In this document: positions 27,648 to 36,705 of the stretch, one piece after another | Layout: every line of letters starts with the position of its first letter | How positions within the stretch are numbered: the first letter of the stretch is position 1 | Source: JAHEFU01 sp041395205 | GTDB lineage: Bacteria > 4484-113 > JAFGCY01 | Reading direction: 5' to 3' | DNA: 64,000 nt | NCBI GenBank assembly: GCA_041395205.1 | Contig: JAWLAZ010000003.1 | Location: 434,001-498,000 of the forward strand | Made by a program: the position numbers and the translations under genes | The notes under the pieces: model-generated | What the model saw: only the letters and a program-made list of their open reading frames with translations | The model's database searches: none | Told to the model about the DNA's origin: nothing

Positions 27648-28788
27648 TGAGGGTTACCTCCATTTCGGCCTGGGCGGCGGTGTCAGCACCGGCACCCTGC
27701 ACGGGCCCAAAGTATCCAACCAGAGCGGCGGTGACGAAGATCAGCACGAGCGTCGCCTTCAGCAGCCATTTCCAGCCGAAGCGCATCAGCTGGTCATAAC
27801 GCAGGCGCGGGAAGGTGGCGCGGATCCACATGAAGGTGAAGATCAGCGCGCAGAGCTTGACGATGAAGGTCATGGTCGTGGCGAAGCCATTTGCCGTCAG
27901 CGACAGTGCATCGCCATAGGCACCCCAGCCCCAGCTCTCCAGCGGGCCGAGTTTCCAGTCACCGGCCCAGTAGGTCAGGTCGACGAAGCCTAGGTCAAGG
28001 TGGTAGCCGCCGAGCAGCATGTGCACGACCATCGCACTCATGGCAACCATCGCGATGTACTCACCCATCGGGAACATCGCGTACTTCATTGAGCTGTATT
28101 CGGTATGGTAACCGGCAACGATCTCGGCCTCGCACTCAGGCAGGTCGAAGGGCGTACGGCCGGTCTCGGCGAGGCTGGAGATCAGGAACAGCACCGTGGT
28201 CGGCAGCAGCACGATCAGGTAGATCCAGTTCCAGTTCTCGGCGCGGTACATGTTGCCGAAGTCGTTGATGTTGAGGCTGCCGGTGATCAGGATCGGCACC
28301 AGCAGGCAGAGCCCGAGCGCGAGCTCGTAACTGATCACCTGGGCGCAGGTGCGCAGGCTGCCGAGGAAGGGGTACTTGCTCTGCGAGGACCAGCCGGCGA
28401 GGATCAGGCCGTAGGCGGCCATGCTGGACAGGCCGAGGAAGAACAGGATGGCAACGGGAACGCTGCTCATCTGCACACGCTCGCCGACCGGGATCAGTGC
28501 GAAGGTCGTGAAGCTCGCGCTGAGGGTCAGCGTCGGCGCGAGGAAGTACAGCACCTTGTCGGCCTTGCGCGGCACCATCTCCTGCTTGAGCGCGGTCTTC
28601 ACGCCGTCAGCCAGCGGCTGCAGCAGTCCCAGCGGACCGACGCGGTTGGGGCCGAGCCGCCACTGGAAGAAGGAGAGCACGCGGCGCTCCGTGTAGGTCA
28701 GGTAGGCGAAGGTCGTGAGCAGCACGAAGATCAGCAGGCCGCCACGCACCAACAGGTTGACAATCTCAGGAGTGAAGATCTCTGCCAT
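27634..28788 (-). CDS. nuoH: NADH-quinone oxidoreductase subunit H
   Basis: This 384-residue membrane subunit forms the quinone chamber with NuoB/NuoD. Landmarks: RRVLSFFQWRLGPNRVGPLGLLQPLADGVK, SKYPFLGSLRTCAQVISYELALG, AETGRTPFDLPECEAEIVAGYHTEYSSMKYAMF and FMWIRATFPRLRYDQLMRFGWK. The start overlaps the nuoG stop (TGATG) and the end overlaps nuoI by 14 nt. A periplasmic insert near residue 255 (GGYHLDLGFVDLTYW...) is somewhat long. Confidence 0.95.
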   Translation of the reverse strand: MAEIFTPEIVNLLVRGGLLIFVLLTTFAYLTYTERRVLSFFQWRLGPNRVGPLGLLQPLADGVKTALKQEMVPRKADKVLYFLAPTLTLSASFTTFALIPVGERVQMSSVPVAILFFLGLSSMAAYGLILAGWSSQSKYPFLGSLRTCAQVISYELALGLCLLVPILITGSLNINDFGNMYRAENWNWIYLIVLLPTTVLFLISSLAETGRTPFDLPECEAEIVAGYHTEYSSMKYAMFPMGEYIAMVAMSAMVVHMLLGGYHLDLGFVDLTYWAGDWKLGPLESWGWGAYGDALSLTANGFATTMTFIVKLCALIFTFMWIRATFPRLRYDQLMRFGWKWLLKATLVLIFVTAALVGYFGPVQGAGADTAAQAEMEVTLNARH

Positions 28789-31253
28789 CAGGACTGACTC
28801 CCGGCCAGGCTGGCCTTGCGGATGCTGAGGCCCGTGAAGCCTGCAGCGCCCATCCCGTTCGCGGGGGCACTGTGGCAGAAGTCGTTGACGACGACGCTGC
28901 CGCTGCGCACCCAGTCACGCCCCCGGGCTGTCAGCTGGACACTGCCGAGGGCGACGCTGTCTCCGTCGCTGATTCCCTGGGCCTGCATGTCGGCCGGGTT
29001 CATGAATGCATGGAAGGGCATTGCCACCCTGGCGAACACGGGACTGTTGGCAAGCAGGTCACGGTCGTTGTAGAGGAAGCTCTTCGGAATCAGCACGAGC
29101 TCCCCTGCCCCGGCTCTGCGCTCCGCCGGCAGGTCCTTCACGGGGCTGCGGCTGGCACTGAGCCTGGCCCGCGGCGTGACCAGCACGCCCTTGTAGGGGA
29201 AGTCCGCGAATTCATCGCGGGGCCAGAATTCGATGTTGTGGCGCAGCTGGCCGTACATGTCCTCGGTGGTGCCGAGGAAACCGCGGCCGAGTTCGCCGGA
29301 GAGTCCGTTGACAAGCTCGGTGAGCGAGGGGGCCACGCTGTCGATCTGCCCGCGGCGGCGCTTCTGCACCCGCCACTCCAGGCTGACGACGCTGCCGTCG
29401 ATATGCGCCCAGGTCCCGAGCGGCATGTGGAAGCGGCAGCGCTGGCTCGTGGGGTTCTCGAAGCTGCCGAGATAGATCGCAAGTTTGACCTTCGCAAGCG
29501 CTTTCTCAACCAGTGCCCGGTCCGGGTAGCTGCTGAGCAGGTCGTAATCGCAGATCACGAGCGCCTGCAGCTGGCCATCGGCCGCAGCCTGCAGCACGCG
29601 GCCCACTCCGCCGCAGCTTTCCTTGGCGCTGGCGGGACGGCCGAACTTGGTGAACCAGTTGGCCAGCAGGGCTCCGGCGGAATTGGCTGCGGGGTAGACG
29701 GGGTTCGTGTAGACACTGCAGCCATCGTTGGCACGGCGCACGGCCTCGCGCAGGTCCTGGATGGCGACGATCAGCTCGCGGGCGGCGGCATCCTTCCAGA
29801 CCTCGCTGCCGTAGAGGATCGCGCAGTCATCGCCGACGCTGCGCAGGCTCTCCGCCAGGCGCTCCCCTTCTGGAGTGGTCTCGCCGTTGCCATTGAGGGC
29901 ATTCACCGTAGCGCGCACGGTGCGCAGCAGGTTGCCGTAGCCGTAGTCGATGTACTCAGCGAAGTCGTCAGCGGAGCTGCCGTGGCTGCGCAGGTTCACG
30001 AGGCGGCGGTGGCGCTTGCGCACCTCCACGTTGGCACGCAGCCCGAGCACGGGTGCCTCTTCCCACAGGTCGCTGCCGATCGTGAGGATCGTTGAGGCGC
30101 TGAGGATGTGTTCAATGCTTGTGTTGCCGGCGAGCAGGGCCTCGAGCACGACGTCGCTCATGCCCTCCGGGCCGGCGAGGTCCTCACCGAAGGAGTACCA
30201 GCGGGAATCCAGCACGCGCGTGGCGAAGTGCCTGAGCGACATGTATTCCTCGGTGCTGCGGTTGCCACCGGCAACCAGGCCGACGCTGTCAGCCGGATGC
30301 TCACTGAGTACGGCCCCGAGCTGCTCCGCACAGAGTGCCTCGGCCATCGCCAGCTTGACCCGGCGGGTCTCACCCTCATCGTGGATCAGGGCCTTGCGCA
30401 GGCGGGCGGGATCGTCAATCGCCTCCCAGGAGAAGCGCGTTGCGTCGTCCAGCATGCCGGTGTCGACGCCCTCATTCTCACGCGGGATGATGCGGGCGAC
30501 ATGCCCGAGCCGGCCGTTGAGCCAGATGTTCACGCCCGTGCTGTCGAGGCTGGCGACGCTCGCCGTCAGCTCCTGCTCCCAGGGGCGGCCCATCGTGAAG
30601 CGGTAGTTCGTGGCGGTCAGGGCCCCCACGGGGCAGATGTCGATCACGTTGCCACTGAAGTACGGCAGGTCGTCGGAGGTCGGATAGGACTCGATCCAGC
30701 TCTCGGCCCCGCGGCTGACCATCTTCAGCAGGTGGCTGTTGTCAATTTCATCAGTGAAGCCCACGCAACGCTTGCAGTGGATGCAGCGCTTGTAGTTGAT
30801 CTGGATGTAGGCATTCATCTGGCGGTCAGGGCGCACCTTCTTGTTCTCGGTGTAGCGTCCCTCGCCGCAGCCATGCTCGTAGGTCTGGTCCTGCAGCATG
30901 CACTCGCCGCCCTTGTCGCAGACCGGGCATTCCAGCGGGTGGTTGATCAGGTGGAACTCCAGCTGCTCGCGGCGCGCGGTCAGCACTTCCTCGATGTTGG
31001 TCTCGACGCTCATGCCCTCGCCAGGCAGCATCGCGCAGGAGATCTGCAGCTTCGGCATCGGCCGGCCGTTCCAGCTGACCTTGACCATGCACATCCGGCA
31101 GGCACCGAGCGGGTCGAGCCACTTGTGCGCACAGAAGTACGGGATGTCGTAGCCCTTGTCACGCAGGCCCCAGAGGATCGGCTTGTCCTTGCGCAGGCTG
31201 ACGGGCTTGCCGTCAACCTCGATCGTCACGTATTCGATTGCCCTGATCGCCAT
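28788..31253 (-). CDS. nuoG: NADH-quinone oxidoreductase subunit G
   Basis: This 821-residue peripheral-arm subunit has the N-terminal 2Fe-2S ligands in YFCAHKWLDPLGACRMCMVKV and ISCAML, N5 ligands in HPLECPVCDKGGEC and N4 ligands in CIHCKRC with CPVG. The region where some bacteria bind cluster N7 reads SVASLDSTGVN, with no cysteines, so N7 is absent. The remaining part is a degenerate molybdopterin-oxidoreductase fold without cofactor signs, ending NDFCHSAPANGMGA. The gene overlaps both neighbours. Confidence 0.93.
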   Translation of the reverse strand: MAIRAIEYVTIEVDGKPVSLRKDKPILWGLRDKGYDIPYFCAHKWLDPLGACRMCMVKVSWNGRPMPKLQISCAMLPGEGMSVETNIEEVLTARREQLEFHLINHPLECPVCDKGGECMLQDQTYEHGCGEGRYTENKKVRPDRQMNAYIQINYKRCIHCKRCVGFTDEIDNSHLLKMVSRGAESWIESYPTSDDLPYFSGNVIDICPVGALTATNYRFTMGRPWEQELTASVASLDSTGVNIWLNGRLGHVARIIPRENEGVDTGMLDDATRFSWEAIDDPARLRKALIHDEGETRRVKLAMAEALCAEQLGAVLSEHPADSVGLVAGGNRSTEEYMSLRHFATRVLDSRWYSFGEDLAGPEGMSDVVLEALLAGNTSIEHILSASTILTIGSDLWEEAPVLGLRANVEVRKRHRRLVNLRSHGSSADDFAEYIDYGYGNLLRTVRATVNALNGNGETTPEGERLAESLRSVGDDCAILYGSEVWKDAAARELIVAIQDLREAVRRANDGCSVYTNPVYPAANSAGALLANWFTKFGRPASAKESCGGVGRVLQAAADGQLQALVICDYDLLSSYPDRALVEKALAKVKLAIYLGSFENPTSQRCRFHMPLGTWAHIDGSVVSLEWRVQKRRRGQIDSVAPSLTELVNGLSGELGRGFLGTTEDMYGQLRHNIEFWPRDEFADFPYKGVLVTPRARLSASRSPVKDLPAERRAGAGELVLIPKSFLYNDRDLLANSPVFARVAMPFHAFMNPADMQAQGISDGDSVALGSVQLTARGRDWVRSGSVVVNDFCHSAPANGMGAAGFTGLSIRKASLAGSQS

Positions 31254-32659
31254 CAGTTGGCCTCCACCCCGGCGGTCTCTTCAGAGCCGGCCGGGGATGC
31301 GGAACCGTTGCCATTTGTCCGGAGCGCGTTGAAGCGACTGCTCTTCTCGATCCAGGCGATATAGTCCTCAGGGAAGCGCTCCACCGCGCTGCGCACGGGC
31401 CAGGCGGCGGCGTCTCCCAGCGGGCAGAAGCTCTTGGCCTCGATGCCGTTGATGATGTCAATCAGCAGGTCGAGGTCCTCCATCGTGCCGCCGCCGTCGA
31501 GGATGCGCTGATGGATCTGCAGCATCCAGCGGGTGCCCTCGCGGCAGGGTGTGCACTTGCCGCAGGACTCATGTGCGTAGAACTTGCTGAAGTTGCGCAT
31601 CACGCCGACCATGTCGATGCTGTCGTCAAGCACGATCATCGCCGCGCTGCCGAGCATCGAGCCTCCGGCCACGCAGCCCTCGTAGTCGAAGGGCACGTCG
31701 AAGGCGGCCTCGCCCTTGATCACCGGGCAGCTGGAACCGCCGGGGATCAGGCCCTTCAATTTGCGGCCTGGCAGCAGGCCGCCGGCCAGCTCGTTGACGA
31801 TCACGCCGATCGGCGTGCCGTACTCGATTTCCCACCAGCCGGGGTTGCGCACGCAGCCGCTGACGCTGACGATCTTCACGCCGGGGCTCTTCTCCGTGCC
31901 GCGGGCGGTGAACCAGCCGGCGCCGGCATCAATGATGGCCGGGGCGCAGGCGATGGACTCCACGTTGTTGATGATCGTCGGCTTGCGGAACACGCCCTCA
32001 ATCGCCGGGAAGGGGGGCTTCATCTTCGGATGGCCGCGGCTGCCCTCGATCGAGGACAGCATGCTGGTCTCCTCACCGCAGATGTAGGCCCCGGCGCCGG
32101 TATGCACCTGGAAGTGCATGCGCCTGCCGGTCCCGAATACGTTGTCACCGAGATAACCCTTGGCGTAGCATTCCTTGACCGCCTCGTCCATCAGGCGCAG
32201 GCTGTCATAGAACTCACCGCGGATGTAGCAGTAGGTCTGCTCCGCCCCGATCGCATGCATCGCGATCATCGCACCCTCGATCAGGCGGTGCGGGCAGTCC
32301 TCCATGATGTAGCGGTCCTTGAATGTGCCGGGCTCGCCTTCGTCGCCGTTGATGGCGAGGTACTTCGGGCCCGGATGGTCCTTCGGGACGAAACTCCACT
32401 TGAGCCCGGTCGGGAAGCCAGCTCCGCCCTTGCCGCGCAGGCCTGAGGCCTTGACCTCGTCGATCACCTGCTCCGGGCTCATGTTGTTGAGCACGTGCTG
32501 GATCGCGCGGTAGCCGCCGGGCTTGCCGTCCGGCACATAACGCGCCTTGATTTCATAGTCAGCCAGTGAACGGATGCCGATCTCGTTGTCGAGCGCGGAG
32601 ACGGGCGTGATGCACTCGTGGCGGATACCGTTCATCAGGATTGGATTTCCCTTTGCCAT
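31253..32659 (-). CDS. nuoF: NADH-quinone oxidoreductase subunit F
   Basis: This 468-residue protein carries the NADH and FMN sites and cluster N3. The start at ATG 32659 (MAKGNPILMNG) is 7 nt after the nuoE stop; a longer frame from 32719 would lie inside nuoE. Motifs: GLRGKGGAGFPTGLKWSF (NADH/FMN loop), YLAINGDEGEPGTFKDR, GAYICGEETSMLSSIEG and ESCGKCTPCREGTRW (4Fe-4S). The C-terminal tail (RTNGNGSASPAGSEET) is an unusual low-complexity extension. Confidence 0.94.
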   Translation of the reverse strand: MAKGNPILMNGIRHECITPVSALDNEIGIRSLADYEIKARYVPDGKPGGYRAIQHVLNNMSPEQVIDEVKASGLRGKGGAGFPTGLKWSFVPKDHPGPKYLAINGDEGEPGTFKDRYIMEDCPHRLIEGAMIAMHAIGAEQTYCYIRGEFYDSLRLMDEAVKECYAKGYLGDNVFGTGRRMHFQVHTGAGAYICGEETSMLSSIEGSRGHPKMKPPFPAIEGVFRKPTIINNVESIACAPAIIDAGAGWFTARGTEKSPGVKIVSVSGCVRNPGWWEIEYGTPIGVIVNELAGGLLPGRKLKGLIPGGSSCPVIKGEAAFDVPFDYEGCVAGGSMLGSAAMIVLDDSIDMVGVMRNFSKFYAHESCGKCTPCREGTRWMLQIHQRILDGGGTMEDLDLLIDIINGIEAKSFCPLGDAAAWPVRSAVERFPEDYIAWIEKSSRFNALRTNGNGSASPAGSEETAGVEAN

Positions 32660-32666
32660 GTATCTG

Positions 32667-33419
32667 TCAGAGCTCCTTTGCTGCCGCGGCGATCTCCGCA
32701 TGGAGCGCCGGGTTGTCATTCTTCAGATCGCCGAATTTGCCGAAGCCGTCGATCACCTTCATGGCGTCGCCGCTGCCCTCCAGCACGCAGGGGTACTGGT
32801 TGCGCGTCGTCACCAGCCAGACCCAGTTGCGGTCATCAGGTGCATTCTGCTTCCTCTCCATGCGCACGAAGCGCTCGCGTAGGGCATCGGCCCTGCCGGC
32901 GGCGAGGTCGTCAAGGATCGCGTCGAACAGCTCGACGGTCAGGTTGTTGCTCCAGGTCGGGGTGAAATGCTCACCGCGCTGCAGGAACTGCAGGCTCGGC
33001 GGATTGTGGCAATCGCACAGGCATTCCACCATCAGCAGGGTGAATTTGCCATCATCAGTGATCTCGCCAACGCCCTTGCCGTACTTGGCAATGAAGTGCT
33101 CCTTGAGCGCGGCGGCTCCGCCCCACTCGCAGTTCCAGGTGTCGCAGAGGCCGACGATGTACTCACCGGTGGGCTTCTGGAGGATCATCGTGTAGAAATC
33201 GATGACCGCCTCCACCTCGCCGTAAGGCACCTTCAGCAGCCTGCCGATTGCCATCGCCACACCGTCGGAGACGTGGCCGTAGTACTTCTGGGCCTCGATC
33301 AGGGTGGGGATCAGCATCGCCTTGGTGTTGGGATACTGCGAGGCGATGCCCTTCACGAAGTCCGTGAGCTTCGCCGGCAGCTCGGCCGGCTCGATGTTCT
33401 TTGCATGTAATTCAGGCAT
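32667..33419 (-). CDS. nuoE: NADH-quinone oxidoreductase subunit E with C-terminal extension
   Basis: This 250-residue thioredoxin-like subunit binds cluster N1a. Ligands are seen in LCDTWNCEWGG (C-x4-C) and VECLCDCHNPP (C-x3-C). Typical NuoE is 155-180 residues. Here about 90 extra residues follow the core (from about residue 155), rich in charged residues with VWLVTTRNQYPCVLEGSGDAMKV. The extension shows no known motif. It is preceded 3 nt upstream by the stop of orf105. Confidence 0.92.
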   Translation of the reverse strand: MPELHAKNIEPAELPAKLTDFVKGIASQYPNTKAMLIPTLIEAQKYYGHVSDGVAMAIGRLLKVPYGEVEAVIDFYTMILQKPTGEYIVGLCDTWNCEWGGAAALKEHFIAKYGKGVGEITDDGKFTLLMVECLCDCHNPPSLQFLQRGEHFTPTWSNNLTVELFDAILDDLAAGRADALRERFVRMERKQNAPDDRNWVWLVTTRNQYPCVLEGSGDAMKVIDGFGKFGDLKNDNPALHAEIAAAAKEL

Positions 33420-33422
33420 GGC

Positions 33423-33740
33423 TCAGCCCTCCCCCGCCGGTTCCGCATTGGCCAGGCGCGCAGCTTCCTGCTGGGCCTCGATGTCCTGCTGGAACGTCTC
33501 GCTCGCGAAGATAGCAGCGATGTTGTCATTGGGGATGAACAGGTCTCCCTCGAAGAATTTCTTCTGGCCGGTGGCGCGGTTCATCAGCGGGTAGCGTTTC
33601 CACTCCAGCCAGATCCCCGTGGGGTCCACCGCCACCACCTTGCTCAGGAACATGTCCGTCGGCAGGCCGAAGCTCTCCGTCCAGCGCTTGTCACGCAGGC
33701 GGATGAACACGAGCTTGCCGAGGTAGGCACGGAGGTGCAT
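33423..33740 (-). CDS. Unrecognised 105-aa protein encoded between nuoD and nuoE
   Basis: The start overlaps the nuoD stop (TGATG) and the stop lies 3 nt before nuoE, so it is an integral part of the nuo operon. The sequence is beta-rich (KLVFIRLRDKRW, FLSKVVAVDPTGIWLEWKRY, FFEGDLFIPNDNIAAIFA), resembling a small SH3/LSm-like barrel, followed by an acidic/Ala helix. There is no signal peptide, membrane segment or cysteine motif. It could be an accessory or assembly factor for complex I. No standard nuo gene occupies this position. Confidence 0.75.
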   Translation of the reverse strand: MHLRAYLGKLVFIRLRDKRWTESFGLPTDMFLSKVVAVDPTGIWLEWKRYPLMNRATGQKKFFEGDLFIPNDNIAAIFASETFQQDIEAQQEAARLANAEPAGEG

Positions 33741-34957
33741 CAGCGGTCGACCTCCCCGAGCACGATGTCAATCGCGCCGATCACGGCGACCACGTCGGCG
33801 ATCAGCTCGCCCTCGCACATCTCCGGCAGCGCAGCAAGGTTGACGAAGCTCGCGCCGCGCACCTTGACGCGCACGGGCTTGGCGCTGCCATCGCTGACAA
33901 CGTAGAAGCCCAGCTCGCCTTTGCCACTCTCGATGGAGGCATAGGCCTCACCGGCCGGAGGCTTGATGCCCTCCGTCCAGTACTTGAAGTGGTGGATGTT
34001 GCGCTCGATGTCCTTGTAGATGTCAGCGCGCTTCGGCGGTGTGAATTCCCGGAGCTCCCACATGTGGGTCTCGGGCTCAGTCTGCTTCAGCTTGTCCAGG
34101 GCCTGCAGCACGATGCGGCGGGACTGGTAGAACTCCTCCATGCGCACCAGGTAGCGGGCGTAGACATCGCCTTCCTGCTCGACGGGGATGTCGAAGTCGA
34201 ACTCCTCGTAGCGGCAGTAGGGCCGGTCCTTGCGCAGGTCCTGGCGTACGCCGACGGCGCGCAGCAGCGCTCCCATCAGGCCGTAGCTGATGGTGCGCTC
34301 GCGGGACATCGGGCCGATGCCCTTGGTGCGCTCCAGCCAGATCGGGTTCTTCGTGAGCAGGCCGTGCAGGCGGTCGATCTCCTTGCCGAAGCCTTCCGCC
34401 CAGCCACGCACCATCTCATCGAAGCCCTCCGGCACGTCGGACTTGCAGCCACCGATGCGGATGTAGCTCGTCATCATGCGCTGGCCACCGACGAATTCGT
34501 AGATGTCCAGCAGCTTCTCGCGCTCCGCGGTGCCGTACATGAAGGCCGTGCTGGCTCCGATGTCCAGGGCGTGGGTGGCAATCCAGAGCAGGTGGCTCAT
34601 GCAGCGGGAGATCTCGTGCATGATCACGCGGATGTAGCTGGCGCGTGCCGGGATCTCGCCGCCGATCAGCTTCTCCACCGCCAGGCAGTAGGCCAGCTCG
34701 TTGTTCATCGGGGCCAGATAGTCCATCCGGCAGTAATGGGTGATGTTCTGGGTGTAGTTGTGATGCTCGCTGAGCTTCTCGATGCCGGTGTGCAGGTAGC
34801 CGATATGCGGCGTGCACTTCATCACACGCTCGCCATCCAGCTCCAGTACGAGCCTGAGCACGCCATGCGTACTCGGATGCTGGGGACCCATGTTGATGGT
34901 CATCAGCTTGCCGGGCTCGTTCTGCTCAATCGTCATGTTCTGCAGGTCCATCGACAT
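33740..34957 (-). CDS. nuoD: NADH-quinone oxidoreductase subunit D
   Basis: This 405-residue 49-kDa type subunit forms the quinone site with NuoB. Landmarks: NMGPQHPSTHGVLRLVLELDGE, GYLHTGIEKLSEHHNYTQNITHYCRMDYLAPMNNELAYC, DIGASTAFMYGTAEREKLLDIYE, RIGGCKSDVPEGF and VVAVIGAIDIVLGEVDR at the end. It has AGGGGG 8 nt before the ATG. It is separate from nuoC (not a CD fusion). Confidence 0.95.
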   Translation of the reverse strand: MSMDLQNMTIEQNEPGKLMTINMGPQHPSTHGVLRLVLELDGERVMKCTPHIGYLHTGIEKLSEHHNYTQNITHYCRMDYLAPMNNELAYCLAVEKLIGGEIPARASYIRVIMHEISRCMSHLLWIATHALDIGASTAFMYGTAEREKLLDIYEFVGGQRMMTSYIRIGGCKSDVPEGFDEMVRGWAEGFGKEIDRLHGLLTKNPIWLERTKGIGPMSRERTISYGLMGALLRAVGVRQDLRKDRPYCRYEEFDFDIPVEQEGDVYARYLVRMEEFYQSRRIVLQALDKLKQTEPETHMWELREFTPPKRADIYKDIERNIHHFKYWTEGIKPPAGEAYASIESGKGELGFYVVSDGSAKPVRVKVRGASFVNLAALPEMCEGELIADVVAVIGAIDIVLGEVDR

Positions 34958-34966
34958 AGCTGCCCC

Positions 34967-35515
34967 CTAGCCTTCCAGGATGTCGAACCGGGCTTCCGGC
35001 TCGGCCACTGATGCGCCGAGCTTCCAGGCCGGCTTGCCGTCATATGGATAGTCACGCCGCAGGGGATGGCCGTCCCACTGCTCGGGGAGCAGGATGCGGC
35101 GCTGCTCAGGGTGACCGACAAAGTTGATTCCGAACAGGTCGTAGACCTCACGCTCATGCCAGTTGGCGGCGGCGAAGTCGTTGGCCATGCTGTCAACCCT
35201 TGGCAGCTCGGATTCACTGCCGGTGTCAGCCAGGCGGCAGCGCACGCGCACGCGGTCATGCAGGTCCACGCTGTACATCTCGTAGACGAGCTCAAAGCGC
35301 GGTTCCTGCGGGGCGTAGTCCACAGCGGTCATGGAGCTCATCAGGTTGAGCTGGGTCTCCTCGCTGTCACGCAGGGTCAAGAGCACGGAGCGGATGTCCT
35401 GCGCGGGTACGAGAATCGAGAGGTCACCCGCCGCGGTGGAGCTGTCGAGCAGCTTCGCTCCCAGCAGTCGTCCGGTGATTTCCAGCAGTTCCTCAGCAGT
35501 TCGCAGTTCAGCCAT
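34967..35515 (-). CDS. nuoC: NADH-quinone oxidoreductase subunit C
   Basis: This 182-residue 30-kDa subunit has FELVYEMYSVDLHDRVRVRC, ANDFAAANWHEREVYDLFGINFVGHPEQRRILLPEQWDGHPLRRDYPYD, the diagnostic C-terminal block. The ATG overlaps the nuoB stop (TAATG). It links the peripheral arm to the quinone site. Confidence 0.94.
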   Translation of the reverse strand: MAELRTAEELLEITGRLLGAKLLDSSTAAGDLSILVPAQDIRSVLLTLRDSEETQLNLMSSMTAVDYAPQEPRFELVYEMYSVDLHDRVRVRCRLADTGSESELPRVDSMANDFAAANWHEREVYDLFGINFVGHPEQRRILLPEQWDGHPLRRDYPYDGKPAWKLGASVAEPEARFDILEG

Positions 35516-36084
35516 TACCTGCCGTCCATCCGGCCCGAGGGCTCGGCCTTGGGATTCATGGCGCGTCCGGTGCGGATCTTGTTCTGCAGTTTGATCAGGC
35601 CATCCTGCAGCGCTTCAGGGCGCGGCGGGCAGCCGGGGATATAGAGATCAACGGGGATGATGTGGTCCACGCCGGGCACGATGCTGTAGGTCTGGAACAC
35701 ACCGCCGCAGCTGGCGCAGGCGCCCATGCTGATCACCCATTTGGGATGAGGCATCTGCTCGTAGAGCTCGCGGATCACGGGAGCCATCTTCCAGCTCAGG
35801 CGGCCGGGCACGATCATAAGATCAGCCTGGCGCGGACTGGCGCGGAACACCTCGCTGCCGAAGCGGCTCTGGTCGAAGCGGGCCGCGCTGGAGGCCATCA
35901 TCTCGATGGCGCAGCAGGCCAGACCGAAGGCCATCGGCCAGAGGCTGTTGGTCTGGGCGACGCGCACGATCCAGTCCATTTTGGTGAGCAGGATCGAGCT
36001 GTCTCCCGGGCTCCAGTTGTCGATATAGGGCCGCGCATCCGCATTGGTCGGTGCGTTGATCAGCCGCGTCTCGGGATTCGTCAT
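35515..36084 (-). CDS. nuoB: NADH-quinone oxidoreductase subunit B
   Basis: This 189-residue protein is the N2 cluster subunit. Ligands are visible in GLACCAIEMMAS (adjacent cysteines), MGACASCGGVFQTYS and IPGCPPRPEALQDGLIKLQ. PSPRQADLMIV appears as ASPRQADLMIVPGRLSWKM. A polar N-terminal extension of about 30 residues precedes the core. The ATG overlaps nuoA by 4 nt. Confidence 0.96.
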   Translation of the reverse strand: MTNPETRLINAPTNADARPYIDNWSPGDSSILLTKMDWIVRVAQTNSLWPMAFGLACCAIEMMASSAARFDQSRFGSEVFRASPRQADLMIVPGRLSWKMAPVIRELYEQMPHPKWVISMGACASCGGVFQTYSIVPGVDHIIPVDLYIPGCPPRPEALQDGLIKLQNKIRTGRAMNPKAEPSGRMDGR

Positions 36085-36497
36085 TGCCTGAGCTCCTTGG
36101 GCGGCGGCGGACCTTCATGGCCCCAGTCGAAGATGCCGCTTCTGAGGTCGTACATGTAGCCGATCACCAGCACGATGAAGAAGGGGGCCATGATCCCCAG
36201 CCAGTAGGCATTGGCTCCCATCTCACGGAACTCCTGCGCCGTGACGGCCCAGGGTACGAGGAAGATGGTTTCCACATCGAAGATCACGAAGAGGATGCCG
36301 ACGAGGTAGTAGTGGATCGGGTAGCGGTCCAGCTTGAAGCCCTCGTTGGGCATCCCGCATTCGTAGGGCCGCGACCAGTCGTAGGTATCGGACTTGACGG
36401 TGATCGCGAAGCGATGGCTGACGAGAATCAGCAGAGCGCTGACTCCCAGCATCATGGCAAAGAATATGAATATTCCCACGTACTCGGATAAGTTCAT
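36081..36497 (-). CDS. nuoA: NADH-quinone oxidoreductase subunit A
   Basis: This 138-residue membrane subunit with three helices is first in the operon. Landmarks: YECGMPNEGFKLDRYPIHYYLVGILFVIFDVETIFLVPWAV and IVLVIGYMYDLRSGIFDW. The operon order nuoA-B-C-D-orf105-E-F-G-H-I-J-K-L-M-N is complete for the 14 subunits. A good promoter lies 146 nt upstream. Confidence 0.95.
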   Translation of the reverse strand: MNLSEYVGIFIFFAMMLGVSALLILVSHRFAITVKSDTYDWSRPYECGMPNEGFKLDRYPIHYYLVGILFVIFDVETIFLVPWAVTAQEFREMGANAYWLGIMAPFFIVLVIGYMYDLRSGIFDWGHEGPPPPKELRQ

Positions 36498-36529
36498 GCC
36501 AATCCTCGGCCAGAAAGCAAATACGGGCC

Positions 36530-36584
36530 GGTGCAGACTTGCACCTTGACCCCGTACTTAGCCATTCCGGTTAGGTCCCGGGGT
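36530..36584 (-). promoter_or_regulatory. Hairpins in the nuoA leader
   Basis: GGTGCA-GACT-TGCACC (36530-36545) is a perfect 6-bp hairpin, and ACCCCG (36549-36554) pairs with CGGGGT (36579-36584). Both lie in the 146-nt leader between the nuo promoter and nuoA. A regulatory role is possible; no known element is recognised. Confidence 0.3.
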
Positions 36585-36642
36585 AAATCGTAACTGCAAT
36601 TACGATTCCCACCCCTTTTACTACTGAATTCAGGACGGGGTG

Positions 36643-36671
36643 ATTATACTCGTGAATAGCGAATCGAACAA
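36643..36671 (-). promoter_or_regulatory. nuo operon promoter (TTGTTC-17-TATAAT)
   Basis: Read on the minus strand, TTGTTC (36671-36666) and a consensus TATAAT (36648-36643) are 17 nt apart. It drives nuoA after a 146-nt leader. It is one of the few promoters in the window that does not give a leaderless or near-leaderless start. Confidence 0.65.
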
Positions 36672-36682
36672 CCGATTATCGG
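36672..36682. promoter_or_regulatory. 11-bp palindrome CCGATTATCGG next to the nuo -35
   Basis: A perfect inverted repeat (CCGAT-T-ATCGG) directly abuts the -35 hexamer of the nuo promoter on its upstream side. This is a typical place for an activator or repressor site; the factor is unknown. Confidence 0.35.
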
Positions 36683-36705
36683 CCGCTCAGACGGATAATT
36701 CACAC

